Shown: positions 54,668-64,000 of the stretch, piece after piece
Position numbering within the stretch: the first letter of the stretch is position 1
How the letters are laid out: each line of letters starts with the position of its first letter
NCBI RefSeq assembly: GCF_024748615.1
Contig: NZ_CP087168.1
Location: 2,046,001-2,110,000 of the forward strand
Length of the DNA stretch: 64,000 nucleotides
Source of the DNA: Pseudomonas sp. B21-048
GTDB taxonomy: Bacteria; Pseudomonadota; Gammaproteobacteria; Pseudomonadales; Pseudomonadaceae
Reading direction: 5' to 3'
Notes under the pieces: model-generated
What the model saw: the letters and a program-made list of their open reading frames with translations, nothing else
Told to the model about the DNA's origin: nothing
The model's database searches: none
Made by a program: the position numbers and the translations under genes

Positions 54668-55041
54668 GCTGGGATGCTCCTTTTGGGTCAATGTCTTGAT
54701 ATCTGAGGGGTAAAGCGGGGTTCTAGTTCAGTACTCTGGCATAAAAATGCCTGATTTGCCCCAGCAGAAAACCTTGCCACCGCGACGACCGTTCATCTGT
54801 GCTAGCATGCCCTGCTCGGGCATTTGCAGGCTCCGGATGACCTTCAGTCCCGGCAGCGGCAGAGGCGCGAATAACCCTGATTTGAATCCCAGTCACTCTG
54901 GTTCGGTTTTCCGGTTGGCCGCAAGGCTCCTGCCGCTGTAAGGCAGGCGTTCGTCATTGAATGGCCTGGATCGGATCTTGTACTGGCTCATCCCAACCCA
55001 CGTGACCTTTGGTAGGGGTCACCACTAGGAGAGGAGGCGCC
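54668..55041 (+). promoter_or_regulatory. Leader region of thrS
   Basis: This 374-bp gap has no gene and ends in a strong ribosome site (GGAGAGGAGG). Three hairpins can be drawn: ATGCCC-tgctc-GGGCAT (54807), CCTGCC-N7-GGCAGG (54929) and GTGACC-N9-GGTCAC (55002-55022), the last just before the ribosome site. In E. coli ThrRS represses its own mRNA through such a leader; whether that holds here is open. Confidence 0.4.
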
Positions 55042-56964
55042 ATGCCAACTATTACTCTTCCCGACGGCAGTCAACGTTCATTCGATCACCCGGTTTCCGT
55101 AGCCGAGATCGCAGCATCCATCGGTGCCGGTCTGGCCAAGGCCACCGTGGCCGGTAAAGTCAATGGCAAGCTGGTCGACGCCAGCGACATCATTGACAGC
55201 GATGCCTCGCTGCAAATCATTACGCCAAAGGATGAAGAGGGGCTGGAGATCATTCGCCACTCTTGCGCCCACCTGGTTGGCCATGCGGTCAAGCAGTTGT
55301 ACCCGACGGCCAAGATGGTCATCGGTCCGGTCATCGACGAAGGCTTCTATTACGACATTGCCTTCGAGCGTCCTTTTACGCCGGACGACCTGGCCGCCAT
55401 CGAACAGCGCATGCAGCAGCTGATCGAGAAAGATTACGACGTGATCAAGAAAGTCACTCCGCGCGCCGAAGTGATCGAAGTGTTCAAGGCCCGCGGCGAA
55501 GACTACAAGCTGCGTCTGGTCGAGGACATGCCGAACGAGCAGGCCATGGGCCTGTACTATCACGAAGAATACGTCGACATGTGCCGCGGTCCGCACGTGC
55601 CAAACACGCGTTTCCTGAAATCCTTCAAGCTGACCAAGCTGTCCGGCGCCTACTGGCGTGGCGATGCCAAGAACGAGCAATTGCAGCGCGTTTACGGCAC
55701 TGCATGGGCGGACAAGAAGCAGCTGGCGGCTTACATCCAGCGCATCGAAGAAGCTGAAAAGCGCGATCACCGCAAGATCGGCAAGCGTCTGGGCCTGTTC
55801 CACACCCAGGAAGAGTCGCCGGGCATGGTGTTCTGGCACCCGAATGGCTGGACTCTGTACCAGGTGCTCGAACAGTACATGCGCAAGGTTCAGCGCGACA
55901 ACGGCTATCTGGAGATCAAAACTCCACAAGTCGTTGACCGCAGCCTGTGGGAGAAATCCGGGCACTGGGCCAACTACGCCGACAACATGTTCACCACGCA
56001 GTCCGAAAACCGCGACTACGCCATCAAGCCGATGAACTGCCCGTGCCACGTGCAGGTATTCAATCAGGGCCTGAAAAGCTATCGCGAGCTGCCGATGCGT
56101 CTGGCCGAGTTCGGTGCCTGCCACCGTAACGAGCCATCGGGTGCGCTGCACGGCATCATGCGCGTTCGCGCCTTCACTCAGGACGATGCTCACATCTTCT
56201 GTACTGAAGAGCAGATGCAGGCCGAATCCGCCGCATTCATCAAGTTGACCATGGACGTCTATGCCGACTTCGGCTTTAAAGACGTCGAGATGAAACTGTC
56301 CACTCGTCCGGAAAAACGCGTCGGTTCCGACGAGTTGTGGGATCGCGCCGAAGCGGCATTGGCCGCAGCCCTTGATAGCGCTGGCCTGCCGTACGATCTG
56401 CAGCCGGGCGAGGGTGCGTTCTATGGTCCGAAGATTGAATTCTCTCTGAAAGATTGCCTTGGCCGCGTCTGGCAGTGTGGTACCCTTCAGCTCGATTTTA
56501 ACCTGCCTATCCGTCTTGGGGCCGAATACGTCTCCGAAGACAACAGTCGCAAGCACCCGGTTATGTTGCACCGGGCGATCCTTGGGTCCTTCGAACGTTT
56601 CGTCGGAATCCTGATCGAGCACTACGAGGGTGCATTCCCTGCGTGGCTGGCTCCGACCCAGGCAGTGATCATGAATATCACTGATAAACAGGCTGATTTT
56701 GCCGCCGAGGTTGAAAAAACCCTCAATGAAAGCGGATTTCGTGCCAAGTCTGACTTGAGAAATGAAAAGATCGGCTTTAAAATCCGCGAGCATACTTTGC
56801 TCAAGGTTCCCTATCTCTTGGTTATCGGAGATCGGGAAGTCGAGATGCAGACTGTCGCTGTGCGTACTCGTGAAGGTGCTGACCTGGGCTCGATGCCCGT
56901 CGCCCAGTTCGCTGAGTTTCTCGCGCAAGCGGTTTCCCGGCGTGGTCGCCCAGATTCGGAGTAA
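55042..56964 (+). CDS. thrS: Threonyl-tRNA synthetase
   Basis: 640 residues from the ATG at 55042 (GGAGG); an in-frame start 33 bases upstream has no support. TGS domain (1-60), editing domain with [14 protein letters not shown], and class II catalytic core with [37 protein letters not shown] and [18 protein letters not shown]. Anticodon-binding domain at the C-terminus. Its stop overlaps the infC start. Confidence 0.98.
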   Translation: MPTITLPDGSQRSFDHPVSVAEIAASIGAGLAKATVAGKVNGKLVDASDIIDSDASLQIITPKDEEGLEIIRHSCAHLVGHAVKQLYPTAKMVIGPVIDEGFYYDIAFERPFTPDDLAAIEQRMQQLIEKDYDVIKKVTPRAEVIEVFKARGEDYKLRLVEDMPNEQAMGLYYHEEYVDMCRGPHVPNTRFLKSFKLTKLSGAYWRGDAKNEQLQRVYGTAWADKKQLAAYIQRIEEAEKRDHRKIGKRLGLFHTQEESPGMVFWHPNGWTLYQVLEQYMRKVQRDNGYLEIKTPQVVDRSLWEKSGHWANYADNMFTTQSENRDYAIKPMNCPCHVQVFNQGLKSYRELPMRLAEFGACHRNEPSGALHGIMRVRAFTQDDAHIFCTEEQMQAESAAFIKLTMDVYADFGFKDVEMKLSTRPEKRVGSDELWDRAEAALAAALDSAGLPYDLQPGEGAFYGPKIEFSLKDCLGRVWQCGTLQLDFNLPIRLGAEYVSEDNSRKHPVMLHRAILGSFERFVGILIEHYEGAFPAWLAPTQAVIMNITDKQADFAAEVEKTLNESGFRAKSDLRNEKIGFKIREHTLLKVPYLLVIGDREVEMQTVAVRTREGADLGSMPVAQFAEFLAQAVSRRGRPDSE

Positions 56965-57515
56965 TTATTATTAAGCGTGAAATGAGACAAGATAAACGAG
57001 CTGCACCGAAAGCCCCGATCAACGAGAATATCTCGGCACGCGAGGTTCGGTTAATTGGGGCTGAAGGTGAACAGCTTGGGATTGTGTCAATTGAAGACGC
57101 GCTTCTTAAGGCTGAAGAGGCCAAACTGGATTTGGTGGAAATTTCCGCCGATGCAGTGCCCCCTGTTTGCAAACTGATGGACTACGGCAAGTCGATCTTC
57201 GAGAAGAAGAAGCAGATTGCCGCGGCCAAGAAAAACCAGAAGCAGATTCAGGTTAAAGAAATCAAGTTTCGTCCAGGGACGGAGGAAGGGGATTACCAGG
57301 TAAAACTGCGCAACCTGGTACGTTTCCTGAGTGATGGGGACAGGGCCAAGGTATCCTTGCGATTCCGCGGCCGTGAGATGGCCCACCAGGAGCTGGGGAT
57401 GGAACTCCTCAAGCGAGTTGAAGGTGACTTGCTCGAGTACGGTTCGGTCGAACAGCATCCTAAGATGGAAGGACGCCAGCTGATCATGGTCATCGCCCCG
57501 AAAAAGAAGAAGTAA
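56964..57515 (+). CDS. infC: Translation initiation factor IF-3 (ATT start)
   Basis: 183 residues if translation begins at the ATT at 56964, giving [20 protein letters not shown], as in other Pseudomonas IF-3; the first ATG is 18 bases later and loses conserved residues. Three ATT codons lie in a row at 56964, 56967 and 56970, so the exact one is not certain. Rare start codons are a known means of IF-3 self-control. Body: [20 protein letters not shown] and [16 protein letters not shown]. Confidence 0.95.
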   Translation: MIIKREMRQDKRAAPKAPINENISAREVRLIGAEGEQLGIVSIEDALLKAEEAKLDLVEISADAVPPVCKLMDYGKSIFEKKKQIAAAKKNQKQIQVKEIKFRPGTEEGDYQVKLRNLVRFLSDGDRAKVSLRFRGREMAHQELGMELLKRVEGDLLEYGSVEQHPKMEGRQLIMVIAPKKKK

Positions 57516-57575
57516 TCAACAGGGCACGGCAGGCCTTCTGATTATGTTTATCAACTGAATGCGGAGTATCCGAAC

Positions 57576-57770
57576 ATGCCAAAGATGAAAACGAAAAGTG
57601 GTGCTGCTAAGCGGTTTCTGAAAACTGCTAACGGTATCAAGCACAAGCACGCTTTCAAGAGCCACATCCTGACTAAAATGTCGACCAAGCGTAAGCGTCA
57701 ACTGCGCGGTAGCAGCTTGCTGCATCCGTCTGACGTGGCAAAAGTCGAGCGCATGCTGCGCCTTCGTTAA
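57576..57770 (+). CDS. rpmI: 50S ribosomal protein L35
   Basis: 64 residues, [20 protein letters not shown] and [20 protein letters not shown], very basic and full length. Ribosome site GCGGAG. Between infC and rplT, as in most bacteria. Confidence 0.98.
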   Translation: MPKMKTKSGAAKRFLKTANGIKHKHAFKSHILTKMSTKRKRQLRGSSLLHPSDVAKVERMLRLR

Positions 57771-57798
57771 TTTTAGTCAAGAATAGAGGAAGTAACTC

Positions 57799-58155
57799 AT
57801 GGCTCGTGTAAAGCGTGGCGTCATTGCCCGTAAACGTCACAAAAAAATTCTGAAACTTGCTAAAGGCTACTACGGCGCTCGCTCGCGCGTATTCCGTGTT
57901 GCCAAGCAAGCGGTAATCAAGGCAGGCCAATACGCCTACCGTGACCGTCGTCAGAAAAAACGTCAGTTCCGCGCTCTGTGGATCGCTCGTATCAACGCTG
58001 GTGCACGTATCAACGGTCTGTCCTACAGCCGTTTCATCGCTGGCCTGAAAAAAGCGTCCATCGAGATCGACCGTAAGGTTCTGGCTGATCTGGCAGTGAA
58101 CGAAAAAGCGGCGTTTGCTGCGATTGTCGAGAAAGCTAAAGCCACCTTGGCTTAA
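57799..58155 (+). CDS. rplT: 50S ribosomal protein L20
   Basis: 118 residues, [20 protein letters not shown] and [20 protein letters not shown], typical and full length. In E. coli L20 represses rpmI-rplT mRNA; no leader was examined here. Confidence 0.98.
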   Translation: MARVKRGVIARKRHKKILKLAKGYYGARSRVFRVAKQAVIKAGQYAYRDRRQKKRQFRALWIARINAGARINGLSYSRFIAGLKKASIEIDRKVLADLAVNEKAAFAAIVEKAKATLA

Positions 58156-58174
58156 GTACCCCCGACAGTCACCC

Positions 58175-59281
<1,107 letters not shown>

Positions 59282-59307
59282 TCGTAACGAATTCTTAGGA
59301 GAGCAGG

Positions 59308-61686
59308 ATGAAATTCAGTGAACAATGGCTGCGTGGCTGGGTAAGCCCGCAGGTAAGTCGCGACGAGCTGGTTGCTCGTCTGTCGATGGCCGGTCTTGAG
59401 GTCGATAGCGTTACGCCGGCCGCCGGTGAATTCAGTGGTGTGGTGGTGGGCGAGGTGCTAAGCACCGAGCAACACCCGGACGCCGATAAGTTGCGCGTTT
59501 GCCAGGTCAGCAGTGGCTCGGAGACTTTCCAGGTAGTGTGCGGCGCGCCAAACGTGCGTCCGGGCCTGAAGATCCCGTTTGCCATGATCGGTGCCGAACT
59601 GCCGGGCGACTTCAAAATCAAGAAAGCCAAGCTGCGTGGCGTTGAATCCAACGGCATGCTGTGCTCCCAGGCCGAGCTGCAAATCGGCGAAGGCAACGAT
59701 GGCCTGATGGAATTGCCGGCCGATGCGCCAGTCGGTCAGGACATTCGTGAGTACCTGAGCCTGGACGACGCCAGCATCGAGGTCGACCTGACCCCGAACC
59801 GCGGTGATTGCCTGTCCCTGGCCGGTCTGGCCCGCGAAGTCGGTGCGCTGTACGCCGCCCAAGTCACGCGTCCGGTCGTTGCCAGCGTTCCCGCTGTGCA
59901 CGACGAAGTGCGTTCGGTTGAAGTCCTCGCGCCAGCCGCGTGCCCGCGTTACCTGGGTCGTGTGATCCGTAACGTTGACCTGTCCAAGCCTACGCCGTTG
60001 TGGATGGTCGAGCGTCTGCGTCGTGCCGACGTGCGCAGCATCGACGCTGCCGTCGACATCACCAACTACGTGATGCTGGAACTGGGTCAACCGCTGCACG
60101 CGTTCGATCTCGCCGAAATCAAAGGCGGTATCCGCGTACGCATGGCCGAAGAAGGCGAGAAACTGGTACTGCTCGACGGTCAGGAAGTCAGCCTGCGTAG
60201 CGATACGCTGGTGATCGCCGACCACGCTCGCGCGCTGGCCATTGCCGGCGTCATGGGTGGCGAGCACAGTGGTGTGTCCGCGACCACGCGCGATGTATTC
60301 CTGGAAAGCGCGTTCTTCGATCAGATTGCCGTCGCTGGCAAGGCTCGTTCCTACGGCCTGCACACCGATGCCTCGCACCGCTACGAGCGTGGCGTGGATT
60401 GGCAACTGGCCCGTGAAGCCATGGAGCGTGCCACTGGCCTGCTGCTTGAGATCACCGGCGGCGAAGCGGGTCCGATCATCGAAACCGTCAGCGAGCAGCA
60501 TCTGCCATCGATCGCGCCGATCACCTTGCGTGCTCAGCGCATCACCCAAATGCTGGGCATGGAGATGGATTCGGCCGAAGTCGAGCGTCTACTCAGCGCT
60601 TTGGGTCTGACCATTTCCGCCGATGGGGCAGGGCAGTGGCGCGTTGAAGTGCCAAGCTTCCGTTTCGATATCAGCCTGGAAGTCGACCTGATCGAAGAGC
60701 TGGCCCGTCTGTACGGATACAACCGTCTGCCGGTTCGCTACCCGCAAGCCCGTCTGGCGCCGCAAGCCAAGGCCGAAGCGCGCAGCGATCTGCCTGAACT
60801 GCGTCGTCTGCTGGTGGCTCGTGGTTATCAGGAAGCGATCACTTACAGCTTCATCGATCCGAAACAGTTCGAGTTGTTTAATCCGGGTGTCGAGCCGCTG
60901 CTGCTGGCCAACCCGATTTCCAACGACATGGCGGCCATGCGTTCGTCCCTGTGGCCTGGTCTGGTCAAGGCGCTTCAGCACAACCTGAACCGTCAACAGG
61001 ATCGTGTCCGTCTGTTTGAAAGCGGCCTGCGTTTCGTCGGTCAGCTGGAAGGGCTGAAGCAAGAGCCAATGCTGGCGGGTGTGGTGTGTGGCAGCCGTCT
61101 ACCGGAAGGCTGGGCACAAGGTCGCGATGTCGTGGATTTCTTCGACGTCAAAGCCGATGTGGAAGCGGTATTGGGCTTCGCCGGTGCACTGGACTCGTTC
61201 ACGTTCGTGCCGGGTAAACACCCCGCATTGCATCCGGGTCAAACCGCGCGCATTGAGCGTGATGGTCGCTTGGTCGGTTTCGTCGGTGCGATCCACCCTG
61301 AGTTGTCGAAAACCCTCGGTCTCGATCGTCCGGTCTTTGTTTTCGAGTTGGTTCTGGCCGAAGTGGCTGCGGGCAAAATGCCTAAATTCCAGGAGTTATC
61401 GCGCTTTCCTGAAGTGCGTCGTGACTTGGCACTGATTGCGGATAAAGACGTTGCAGCTACGGCTGTACTGGACGTAATCCGTGAAAATGCAGGTGAATGG
61501 CTGACAGACCTCAGGCTCTTTGACGTGTATCAGGGTAAAGGCATTGATCCTGATAGAAAAAGCCTCGCAGTCGGCTTGACCTGGCAGCATCCATCGCGCA
61601 CTCTTAATGACGATGAGGTGAATACCACGACGCAAAACATCCTCACCTCGCTCGAACAAAGGTTGAACGCCACGTTAAGGAAGTGA
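59308..61686 (+). CDS. pheT: Phenylalanyl-tRNA synthetase beta chain
   Basis: 792 residues. OB-fold tRNA-binding domain (about 40-150), B3/B4 editing region, B5 and the C-terminal FDX-ACB domain (about 700-792, FQELSRFPEVRRDLALIADK). Start MKFSEQWLRGWVSPQ. It lies 26 bp after pheS and 3 bp before ihfA, so it is co-transcribed with both. Confidence 0.98.
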   Translation: MKFSEQWLRGWVSPQVSRDELVARLSMAGLEVDSVTPAAGEFSGVVVGEVLSTEQHPDADKLRVCQVSSGSETFQVVCGAPNVRPGLKIPFAMIGAELPGDFKIKKAKLRGVESNGMLCSQAELQIGEGNDGLMELPADAPVGQDIREYLSLDDASIEVDLTPNRGDCLSLAGLAREVGALYAAQVTRPVVASVPAVHDEVRSVEVLAPAACPRYLGRVIRNVDLSKPTPLWMVERLRRADVRSIDAAVDITNYVMLELGQPLHAFDLAEIKGGIRVRMAEEGEKLVLLDGQEVSLRSDTLVIADHARALAIAGVMGGEHSGVSATTRDVFLESAFFDQIAVAGKARSYGLHTDASHRYERGVDWQLAREAMERATGLLLEITGGEAGPIIETVSEQHLPSIAPITLRAQRITQMLGMEMDSAEVERLLSALGLTISADGAGQWRVEVPSFRFDISLEVDLIEELARLYGYNRLPVRYPQARLAPQAKAEARSDLPELRRLLVARGYQEAITYSFIDPKQFELFNPGVEPLLLANPISNDMAAMRSSLWPGLVKALQHNLNRQQDRVRLFESGLRFVGQLEGLKQEPMLAGVVCGSRLPEGWAQGRDVVDFFDVKADVEAVLGFAGALDSFTFVPGKHPALHPGQTARIERDGRLVGFVGAIHPELSKTLGLDRPVFVFELVLAEVAAGKMPKFQELSRFPEVRRDLALIADKDVAATAVLDVIRENAGEWLTDLRLFDVYQGKGIDPDRKSLAVGLTWQHPSRTLNDDEVNTTTQNILTSLEQRLNATLRK

Positions 61687-61689
61687 CGT

Positions 61690-61992
61690 ATGGGGGCTTT
61701 GACGAAAGCTGAGATGGCGGAACGTCTGTATGAAGAGCTGGGCCTGAACAAGCGGGAGGCCAAGGAATTGGTCGAACTGTTTTTTGAAGAAATCAGGCAC
61801 GCTCTTGAAGACAACGAACAAGTCAAATTGTCCGGTTTTGGCAATTTCGACCTTCGGGACAAACGCCAGCGGCCTGGCCGCAATCCGAAAACGGGAGAAG
61901 AAATCCCGATCACGGCTCGCCGTGTGGTCACCTTTCGTCCAGGGCAGAAGTTGAAGGCCCGAGTTGAGGCTTATGCTGGAACCAAGTCATAA
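61690..61992 (+). CDS. ihfA: Integration host factor alpha subunit
   Basis: 100 residues. HU/IHF family: [40 protein letters not shown] with the DNA-contacting Arg/Pro and [16 protein letters not shown]. It bends DNA as a heterodimer with IhfB. Overlaps the merR-type gene by 20 bases. Confidence 0.98.
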   Translation: MGALTKAEMAERLYEELGLNKREAKELVELFFEEIRHALEDNEQVKLSGFGNFDLRDKRQRPGRNPKTGEEIPITARRVVTFRPGQKLKARVEAYAGTKS

Positions 61993-62329
61993 CGACGAAC
62001 TACCCGTCATCCCGGGCAAACGCTACTTCACCATTGGTGAAGTCAGCGAGCTATGTGCCGTAAAACCGCACGTGCTGCGCTACTGGGAGCAGGAGTTTCC
62101 TCAACTCAACCCCGTCAAACGCCGCGGAAACCGCCGGTATTATCAGCGCCAGGACGTGCTGATGATCCGGCAGATTCGCGCGCTTCTTTACGATCAGGGG
62201 TTTACCATCGGCGGCGCACGCTTGCGTTTGTCTGGCGATGAAGCCAAAGACGACACCACCCAATACAAACAAATGATCCGCCAGATGATCGCCGAGCTGG
62301 AAGATGTTCTGGTAGTGCTCAAGAAATAA
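61973..62329 (+). CDS. MerR-family regulator
   Basis: 118 residues from the ATG at 61973, GAGG upstream. MerR helix-turn-helix [20 protein letters not shown] and [20 protein letters not shown], then a short dimerisation helix. No cysteine metal site, so it is not one of the classic metal sensors. It overlaps ihfA as in other Pseudomonas. Confidence 0.92.
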   Translation: MLEPSHNDELPVIPGKRYFTIGEVSELCAVKPHVLRYWEQEFPQLNPVKRRGNRRYYQRQDVLMIRQIRALLYDQGFTIGGARLRLSGDEAKDDTTQYKQMIRQMIAELEDVLVVLKK

Positions 62330-62418
62330 ATTCCTGCTTTTAAATACTTCCAGTTTTCAAAAGCTTGCGATATATTCTTGAGCGTTCCTCGAGATGAGGG
62401 ACAGAGTCAACGCCTAGT

Positions 62419-62495
62419 CGGGGCGTAGCGCAGTCCGGTAGCGCACTAGCATGGGGTGCTAGGGGTCGAGTGTTCGAATCACTCCGTCCCGACCA
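62419..62495 (+). tRNA. tRNA-Pro (anticodon GGG)
   Basis: 77 bases including encoded CCA. Acceptor stem CGGGGCG/CGTCCCG, anticodon stem CTAGC/GCTAG with loop ATGGGGT (anticodon GGG), T arm containing GTTCGAATC. It reads CCC codons. It lies after the merR-type gene, with a terminator close behind. Confidence 0.97.
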
Positions 62496-62521
62496 TATTT
62501 ACTGAGTAAAATCAGACACTT

Positions 62522-62548
62522 AAGCCGATCAGATAGATCGGCTTTTTT
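62522..62548 (+). terminator. Terminator after tRNA-Pro
   Basis: AAGCCGATC-agata-GATCGGCTT with a T run. Confidence 0.92.
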
Positions 62549-62585
62549 GTGCCTGCGCAAAACCCGCGGCCTAGGGTGTTATGGT

Positions 62586-63626
62586 TTAAAACTCCGTTAC
62601 GACGGTTACACCTGTCGTCTCGAACCGATCCATATTCATCAACGCGTCGATGGACTGCTCCAGGCTGATGGTTTTACCCACGAGTTTTTCTGGCGCCAGC
62701 TTGCCGGAGGTGATCATCTCGATCATGGCGTCATAGCGATGCGCTTGCATGCCGTGGCTACCGTAGATCTCAAGTTCGTACGCAATGACCTTGCTCATTG
62801 GGATCGCCGGCGTGGCGTGCTCGGCGAGCATCAGACCCACCTGGACGTGTTTGCCGCGACGGCGCAGGTTGTTGATGGAGTTAAAACAAGTAGTTGGATG
62901 GCCCAATGCATCCAGCGATACGTGGGCGCCACCCCGGGAGATTTCCAGTACGGCTTCGGTGACGTCTGCCACGCGGTGGGCATTCACGGTGGCGACGGCA
63001 CCGAGCGAGCGTGCCAGTTCGAGTTTTTCCTGCGAAATATCGATGGCTATGACATTCGCGCCGAGGGCCTGGGCGATCATCACTGCAGACAGGCCTACGC
63101 CTCCGCAACCGTGAACCGCTACCCACTGACCGGCGCTGACTTTGCCTTGGTCAACGACTGCACGGAACGAGGTGGCGAAGCGACAACCCAGGCTTGCAGC
63201 GGTAGCAAAGTCCATGCTCTCAGGAATGGCGACCAGGTTCAGGTCGGCCTGATGTATGCCGACGTATTCGGCAAAAGAACCCCAATGAGTGAAACCAGGT
63301 TGGAACTGCGTGTTGCAAACCTGCTGATTGCCGCTGTTGCACTCTGCACAAGCGCCACACCCACCCACGAACGGCACGGTCACGCGGTCGCCGACCTTCC
63401 ACCGAGTGACGTCCTTGCCCACCTCGGCCACGATGCCCGCAAACTCATGACCAGGTACATGTGGCAGTTCAATGTCCGGATCATGGCCTTTCCAGCCGTG
63501 CCAGTCGCTGCGGCACACACCTGTGCCAAGAACCTGAATAACAACACCATGACGTGTCGGGGTCGGATCTGCCACGGTCATCAGACGCGGTGGCTTGGAA
63601 AAGGCTTCGTAGACTACTGCTTTCAT
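62586..63626 (-). CDS. Zinc-dependent alcohol dehydrogenase
   Basis: 346 residues. [10 protein letters not shown] with catalytic-Zn Cys, [12 protein letters not shown] with His/Glu, structural-zinc cysteines [15 protein letters not shown] and the Rossmann motif [23 protein letters not shown](P)-linked medium-chain dehydrogenase. The substrate is unknown. It is divergent from an Lrp-type regulator that may control it. Confidence 0.93.
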   Translation of the reverse strand: MKAVVYEAFSKPPRLMTVADPTPTRHGVVIQVLGTGVCRSDWHGWKGHDPDIELPHVPGHEFAGIVAEVGKDVTRWKVGDRVTVPFVGGCGACAECNSGNQQVCNTQFQPGFTHWGSFAEYVGIHQADLNLVAIPESMDFATAASLGCRFATSFRAVVDQGKVSAGQWVAVHGCGGVGLSAVMIAQALGANVIAIDISQEKLELARSLGAVATVNAHRVADVTEAVLEISRGGAHVSLDALGHPTTCFNSINNLRRRGKHVQVGLMLAEHATPAIPMSKVIAYELEIYGSHGMQAHRYDAMIEMITSGKLAPEKLVGKTISLEQSIDALMNMDRFETTGVTVVTEF

Positions 63627-63771
63627 TAAAATTACCTATGTTTGAATGAGCGCGATTCAGTTATTTCCATTATGAATGAACACGTTGAAATTACCTTTCA
63701 GGTTGCAATTGACAGAATGCAAGAACTGAAATTAATCTTCATAAATTAACTATAATGTGCAGAATTATTTC

Positions 63772-64000
63772 ATGATTGGTCGGTTGGATAAGATAGATAT
63801 TGCAATATTGGATCGGCTGCAGCGAGACGGGAAGCTGTCGAACGTCAAGCTCGCTGAGCAGCTTTCCCTCAGCGAGGCGTCCTGTTGGCGTAAGCAGAGA
63901 CATCTTGAAGAATGCGGAGTTATTGAGGGATACCAAGCTATTCTTGATCGAAAGAAATTAGGGCTAGGCGTAATGGCCTTTGTTCAGATCTCTTGCACTG
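63772..64000 (+). CDS. Lrp/AsnC-family regulator, 3' end outside window
   Basis: 76 residues visible from the ATG at 63772, then cut by the window edge. The winged helix is clear: LDKIDIAILDRLQRDGKLSN, LAEQLSLSEASCWRKQRHLE and GVIEGYQAILDRKKLGLGV. It is divergent from the alcohol dehydrogenase across 145 AT-rich bases, so it may respond to an amino acid and control that gene. Base composition is lower in GC than the block before tRNA-Pro. Confidence 0.9.
   Translation, partial: MIGRLDKIDIAILDRLQRDGKLSNVKLAEQLSLSEASCWRKQRHLEECGVIEGYQAILDRKKLGLGVMAFVQISCT

Noticed and set aside
55078..56928. 616-codon open frame opposite thrS
   Set aside because: Same cause; its sequence mirrors thrS codon bias and has no recognisable fold.

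Overview
The window reads as a chromosome segment of a Pseudomonas, most likely from the P. fluorescens group. Reasons: high GC with strong third-position bias; the leuC-leuD-leuB-asd-asd-like-fimV order; a 64-residue CsrA paralogue of the RsmE type; an ampC/ampR pair; Pseudomonas-style REP/REPIN repeats between genes; and the thrS-infC-rpmI-rplT-pheS-pheT-ihfA-merR-tRNA-Pro block. No phage, insertion sequence, CRISPR array or complete island is visible.

Layout. (1) 1-5.8 kb: the end of a DUF805-type membrane protein meets hscC tail to tail, followed by a five-PAS GGDEF/EAL protein. (2) 5.8-15.5 kb: a LysR gene diverges from leuC-leuD-leuB-asd, then an asd-like gene without the catalytic cysteine, and fimV. 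A crippled methyltransferase remnant lies between leuD and leuB. (3) 15.6-30.9 kb: polB and single housekeeping or accessory genes: DUF1810, aldo/keto reductase, exported galactose mutarotase, a lipoprotein, TSUP permease, erythromycin-esterase-like protein, VOC protein, DUF4174, ampC/ampR, trhP (yegQ) and an AI-2E family transporter. (4) 31-44 kb: exported repeat proteins, a shikimate-dehydrogenase-like gene, yceH, sstT, an MFS pump, nhaR, a TerC protein, a C39-like pseudopeptidase, small Asp/Pro-rich proteins, a CigR-type protein, rsmE, a SPOR-like lipoprotein and endA. (5) 44.9-52.7 kb: a coiled-coil protein and the ribose/nucleoside operon rbsBACRKD plus an exported nucleoside hydrolase. 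(6) 52.7-54.7 kb: small genes including an I78 inhibitor lipoprotein and a cold-shock protein. (7) 55-62.5 kb: the translation block, ending in tRNA-Pro(GGG). (8) 62.5-64 kb: an alcohol dehydrogenase diverging from an Lrp/AsnC regulator cut by the window edge, in visibly more AT-rich DNA.

How genes work together. leuC/D/B carry out leucine synthesis and asd feeds the aspartate family. The rbs operon looks like a complete path: the exported hydrolase releases ribose from nucleosides, RbsBAC imports it, RbsD/RbsK prepare and phosphorylate it, and RbsR acts at a perfect 16-bp operator just downstream of a good sigma70 promoter. endA sits behind a 79-residue gene whose promoter is overlapped by a textbook LexA box, suggesting DNA-damage control of a secreted or periplasmic nuclease.

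The most notable points are the LexA box on the endA operon, the internally deleted methyltransferase between leuD and leuB, the apparent loss of the usual fimV-truA linkage, a degenerate tandem repeat between rbsR and rbsK, a possible structured RNA next to rsmE, and a recurrent intergenic tag (CAGTTAAGCGCAA) next to REP-like elements. I found no convincing entirely new multi-gene system. All family assignments rest on reading the translated sequence and memory of the families; no database search was run.
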